Made by a program: the position numbers and the translations under genes. This document shows positions 61,808 to 64,000 of a DNA stretch of 64,000 bases, one piece after another; the first letter of the stretch is position 1; every line of letters begins with the position of its first letter. Source of the stretch: JAEUWI01 sp942492815 (lineage in GTDB: Bacteria; Hydrogenedentota; Hydrogenedentia; Hydrogenedentales; JAEUWI01); contig OW818658.1 of the NCBI GenBank assembly GCA_942492815.1, forward strand, positions 2,418,001 through 2,482,000, read 5' to 3'. The notes beneath the pieces were generated by a model. It had not been told where the DNA came from. It worked only from the letters and a program-made list of their open reading frames with translations, and made no database searches.

Positions 61808-62034
61808 GCATCAGGCTTGAAAGGGCATGAGAGCCTGCGCGAAGTCTGCCTGTGCGCATTTTTACGATCGCGTTGTACGGTCTGGACTGTGCTTCAGGCG
61901 GGCGTGTCGGTTCACCTCGTCCGTCCCCTTTTTTCAGCGATTCCGCAGGCAGGCAAATTCGCATTCGTAAGCGCGTTTGTTTTTTGGGTTTAGGTCACCA
62001 TCCCCCTCTCGGGCAAATTCGCATTCAGAAAGTG

Positions 62035-62080
62035 TTGGGCTTTTTGCGTCTTGTCTTGTATAATTATCTTATACAAGACA
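62035..62080 (+). promoter_or_regulatory. Transposon promoter with overlapping palindromic operator
   Basis: TTGGGC (62035-62040), 18 bases, TATAAT (62059-62064). TGTCTTGTATA (62052-62062) and TATACAAGACA (62070-62080) form an 11-bp dyad covering the -10, suggesting repression by a bound protein. Confidence 0.65.
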
Positions 62081-62089
62081 GGAGGCCCC

Positions 62090-62425
62090 ATGCACCGCAG
62101 CAATATGTCGGCACAGGAACGGGAGTTGCGTTCGCGCCTTGCTCAGTTCGCTCACGCAAAGCCCTGGATCCACGCCACCCTCACCGTGCGCCTCGTAACC
62201 TGCGGCAAGAGTAGTTGCCGCTGTGCCAAGGGGGAACGGCATCGTGCGGTATACCTGGTTTCCAGTGTTAAGGGAAAGAAGCGCCAGGTCTTCGTGCCGC
62301 CGGAATTGGAGGAAGAAGTCCGCCAGTGGGTAGATAACTACCATGCCGCGACCGACCTGCTGGAACAGGTATCCGAAGGGACGTGGGAAGAGCTCAAGCG
62401 TAAAAAGGAGACAAAAGATTCTTAG
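62090..62425 (+). CDS. DUF6788-like small protein encoded before transposase
   Basis: About 111 residues. RLVTCGKSSCRCAKGERHRAVYLVSSVKGKKRQVFVPPELEEEVR is a conserved cysteine-containing segment in small proteins next to DDE transposases. AGGAGG is five bases before the ATG. Function unknown; possibly a transposition regulator. It overlaps the transposase frame. Confidence 0.75.
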   Translation: MHRSNMSAQERELRSRLAQFAHAKPWIHATLTVRLVTCGKSSCRCAKGERHRAVYLVSSVKGKKRQVFVPPELEEEVRQWVDNYHAATDLLEQVSEGTWEELKRKKETKDS

Positions 62426-63653
62426 GCGCTTCTTCAAATATGCGGAGAAGTTCTACTGCATTCGGGCGGAACTCGGGAAAGTTTCGGATCGCCGCAAGGA
62501 AGCGCGCATACCGTGCGCGCGTGTTGTGCTGGCGCTGTTTCTAATGGCCAGCGCGCGCCTTGGCAGTCTCAACGCCCTGGAGCAGGCTATGAAAGGCTCC
62601 TCGGGTAAGGCGTGGCGGGACTGGATGGGTGGGGACTTGCCCAGTGCCGACCGTTTGGGGGAAGTGGCCGCCTTGGTTGAACTCGATGATATGCGGCGCG
62701 TGCTCCTTGGCTTCCACCGCCGCCGCAAGCGCAAGAAGGCTCTCCCCTCCTTGCCGGGGCAATTGCGCGTCCTCATTATGGACGCGCATGAGATGTGGAC
62801 AAGCTACCGCCGCCATTCCAAAGACGCGCTGTCGCGCACGGTTAAGGTCAAGACCCGGAACGGGGAGGAAGAGCGCACCCAGTACTACCAGCGCTATGTT
62901 GCCGCCTATCTGATGGGCAAGACGGGACGCCTCCTGTTGGACTTGGAAATGCAGCAGCCCGGCGAGGGCGAGATCGCGGCGGCGCAACGGCTCCTTCGTC
63001 GCCTGCTCACCGACTGCCCCCGCGCCTTCAATGTCGTTGCGGGCGATGCACTCTACCTCGATCCCGATCTCTGCCGCATGGTCCTGGACAGCAAAAAAGA
63101 TTTCATCGCCGTACTCAAGAACGAGAACCGGATACTCATCCAGGACTTCAGGGGCACCATGGCACTCGAAGGCAAGGCGCCGGAGCAATTTTCCTTCAAC
63201 CGAAAAGCTTGCGCCTGCCATGACATCGAAGGCTTTACCACCTGGACCCAGTTGGGGAGCCCCGTGCGCGTCGTACGCTCCGTGGAAACCGTCAAAGTCC
63301 GACGCCAGAGCACCCGGGAAGCCGAGGAACTGAGCAGCGAGTGGCTCTGGGCCACCAGCCTCTCCACGAAAATGGCCGGCACACAATCCATTGTGCGCAT
63401 CGGCCACGGGCGCTGGAGCATTGAAAATCAGGGCTTCAACGAGCTGGTGCGCGACTGGTATGCCGACCACGTCTACCATCTCAACACCAAAGCCATTACG
63501 GCCATCCTGCTGCTCATCTTTCTGGCCTACAACCTATTTCACGTATGGCTGGACCGAGGGCTCAAGCCCGCCCTCCGAAACAAACACAATGCGGACTACT
63601 TCTCAAGCCAGCTCTTCGCGGATTTCTACGCCGTCCTCGCCCCGCCCGGCTAG
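62343..63653 (+). CDS. DDE transposase (IS4/ISNCY-like)
   Basis: A 436-residue frame from the ATG at 62343; conserved sequence begins around ILRRFFKYAEKFYCIRAELG. DDE candidates: VLIMDAHEMW, NVVAGDALYLD and GRWSIENQGFNELVRDWY (the YREK-like Glu region), with HVYHLNTKAITAILLLIFLAYNLFH after. No stop or frameshift inside. The start is unclear: the ATG lies 83 bases inside the upstream gene with no ribosome site, whereas AAGGAG stands seven bases before an in-frame ATT at 62418, exactly where homology starts. Confidence 0.8.
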   Translation: MPRPTCWNRYPKGRGKSSSVKRRQKILRRFFKYAEKFYCIRAELGKVSDRRKEARIPCARVVLALFLMASARLGSLNALEQAMKGSSGKAWRDWMGGDLPSADRLGEVAALVELDDMRRVLLGFHRRRKRKKALPSLPGQLRVLIMDAHEMWTSYRRHSKDALSRTVKVKTRNGEEERTQYYQRYVAAYLMGKTGRLLLDLEMQQPGEGEIAAAQRLLRRLLTDCPRAFNVVAGDALYLDPDLCRMVLDSKKDFIAVLKNENRILIQDFRGTMALEGKAPEQFSFNRKACACHDIEGFTTWTQLGSPVRVVRSVETVKVRRQSTREAEELSSEWLWATSLSTKMAGTQSIVRIGHGRWSIENQGFNELVRDWYADHVYHLNTKAITAILLLIFLAYNLFHVWLDRGLKPALRNKHNADYFSSQLFADFYAVLAPPG

Positions 63654-63972
63654 TGCCAGGCCAACGCGCCTTCACCCAGCCGCATGACCACCCTCCCGGG
63701 GTGGGAGCCCCCCCCGGCGCCAATGCGCAAGAACCGCAATGGAATCACGCCGTCGCACCCCCACGACACACCCCACGACACCCCGAAAATTGCCTCAAAA
63801 CAACAATGCGAAATTGCTCCAGACCAATCGGACAAGCGAAGTACTCAAAATACAGCCACTTACAACAGCGTCTGCGGAATCGCTGCCCTTTTTTGCCCAA
63901 AATGGAATCAAAACGGCCCGTTGTGATACTCTACAGGCCCGCAATGCCCTCATTTACCCCGGAAAGCACTGA
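63654..63972. other. Intergenic region at the right edge
   Basis: Transposon right end and spacer. Overlapping short frames lack ribosome sites and motifs; nothing called. Confidence 0.4.
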
Positions 63973-64000
63973 ATGAGCAAGATATCTTTACAGGATGTGG
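63973..64000 (+). CDS. Possible start of a gene cut by the window end
   Basis: ATG followed by nine codons (MSKISLQDV) open to the edge, with a weak GGAAAG upstream. Too short to identify. Confidence 0.3.

Larger units (their letters stand above)
62011..63820 (+). mobile_element. DUF6788-like/DDE transposon (ends approximate)
   Basis: GGGCAAATTCGCATTC (62011-62026) is roughly inverted at 63801-63820 (GGAGCAATTTCGCATT on the minus strand), giving a plausible 1.8-kb element with two overlapping genes. A second direct copy, GGCAAATTCGCATTC, at 61952-61966 leaves the left end uncertain. No target duplication was identified. Confidence 0.45.

Noticed and set aside
1..64000. CRISPR arrays
   Set aside because: No regularly spaced repeat series was seen anywhere; repeats found are hairpins, IS ends or dispersed elements.

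Overview
The window is a GC-rich bacterial chromosome segment with interspersed AT-richer islands. Signal peptides, a lipoprotein box, periplasmic beta-propellers, a formylglycine-type sulfatase, Gfo/Idh/MocA and GH88-like enzymes, DUF4838 and amidohydrolase proteins and large PAS kinases suggest a Gram-negative polysaccharide degrader of the Hydrogenedentota/Planctomycetota/Verrucomicrobiota kind. That placement is an inference; no rRNA or ribosomal protein gene is present to fix it.

Layout. 0.2-8.3 kb: an ArnT-like glycosyltransferase, a DASS anion transporter, and a divergent two-gene signalling operon (kinase with a FixL-like PAS domain, and an NtrC-type regulator), then an exported beta-propeller. 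8.4-16.8 kb: an ADP-forming acyl-CoA ligase fused to GNAT, a histidine phosphatase, a small ribbon-helix-helix protein, an OPT transporter and a chemoreceptor. 16.8-22.1 kb: a minus-strand cluster (sulfatase, acidic protein, SDR, Gfo/Idh/MocA, GH88-like) that looks like degradation of a sulfated uronic-acid polysaccharide. 22.4-25.3 kb: DUF6584, MEMO1-type and Nif3-type proteins. 25.4-31.1 kb: an intact IS3-family element directly in front of a hybrid histidine kinase, followed by a response regulator.

31.2-35.0 kb: three unknown membrane proteins, then a retron (NAxxH, YADD and VTG motifs) with a structured upstream RNA. The retron promoter and leader are duplicated 769 bp upstream, in front of a two-TM protein. 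35-40 kb: nitrilase-like hydrolase, LysR/MFS divergent pair, PQQ-like propeller. 40.6-44.4 kb: a decayed polymorphic-toxin (RHS) region with orphan immunity-type genes, a headless toxin tip and two large hairpin repeats. 45.7-50.3 kb: tRNA-Gly(CCC), a ThDP enzyme, an M23 lipoprotein, DUF4870, an amidohydrolase. 50.4-51.9 kb: a recently moved IS66 element with an 8-bp target duplication.

52-64 kb: a DUF4838 protein; three copies of an unannotated small-RNA-like element (54.7-55.4 kb); a 2.9-kb island between two copies of the tRNA-Leu 3' end; a 1000-residue two-module glycosidase-like protein; and a DUF6788-like/DDE transposase element at the right edge.

The strongest candidates for something new are the duplicated retron leader with its two-TM neighbour and the three-copy C-rich RNA element.
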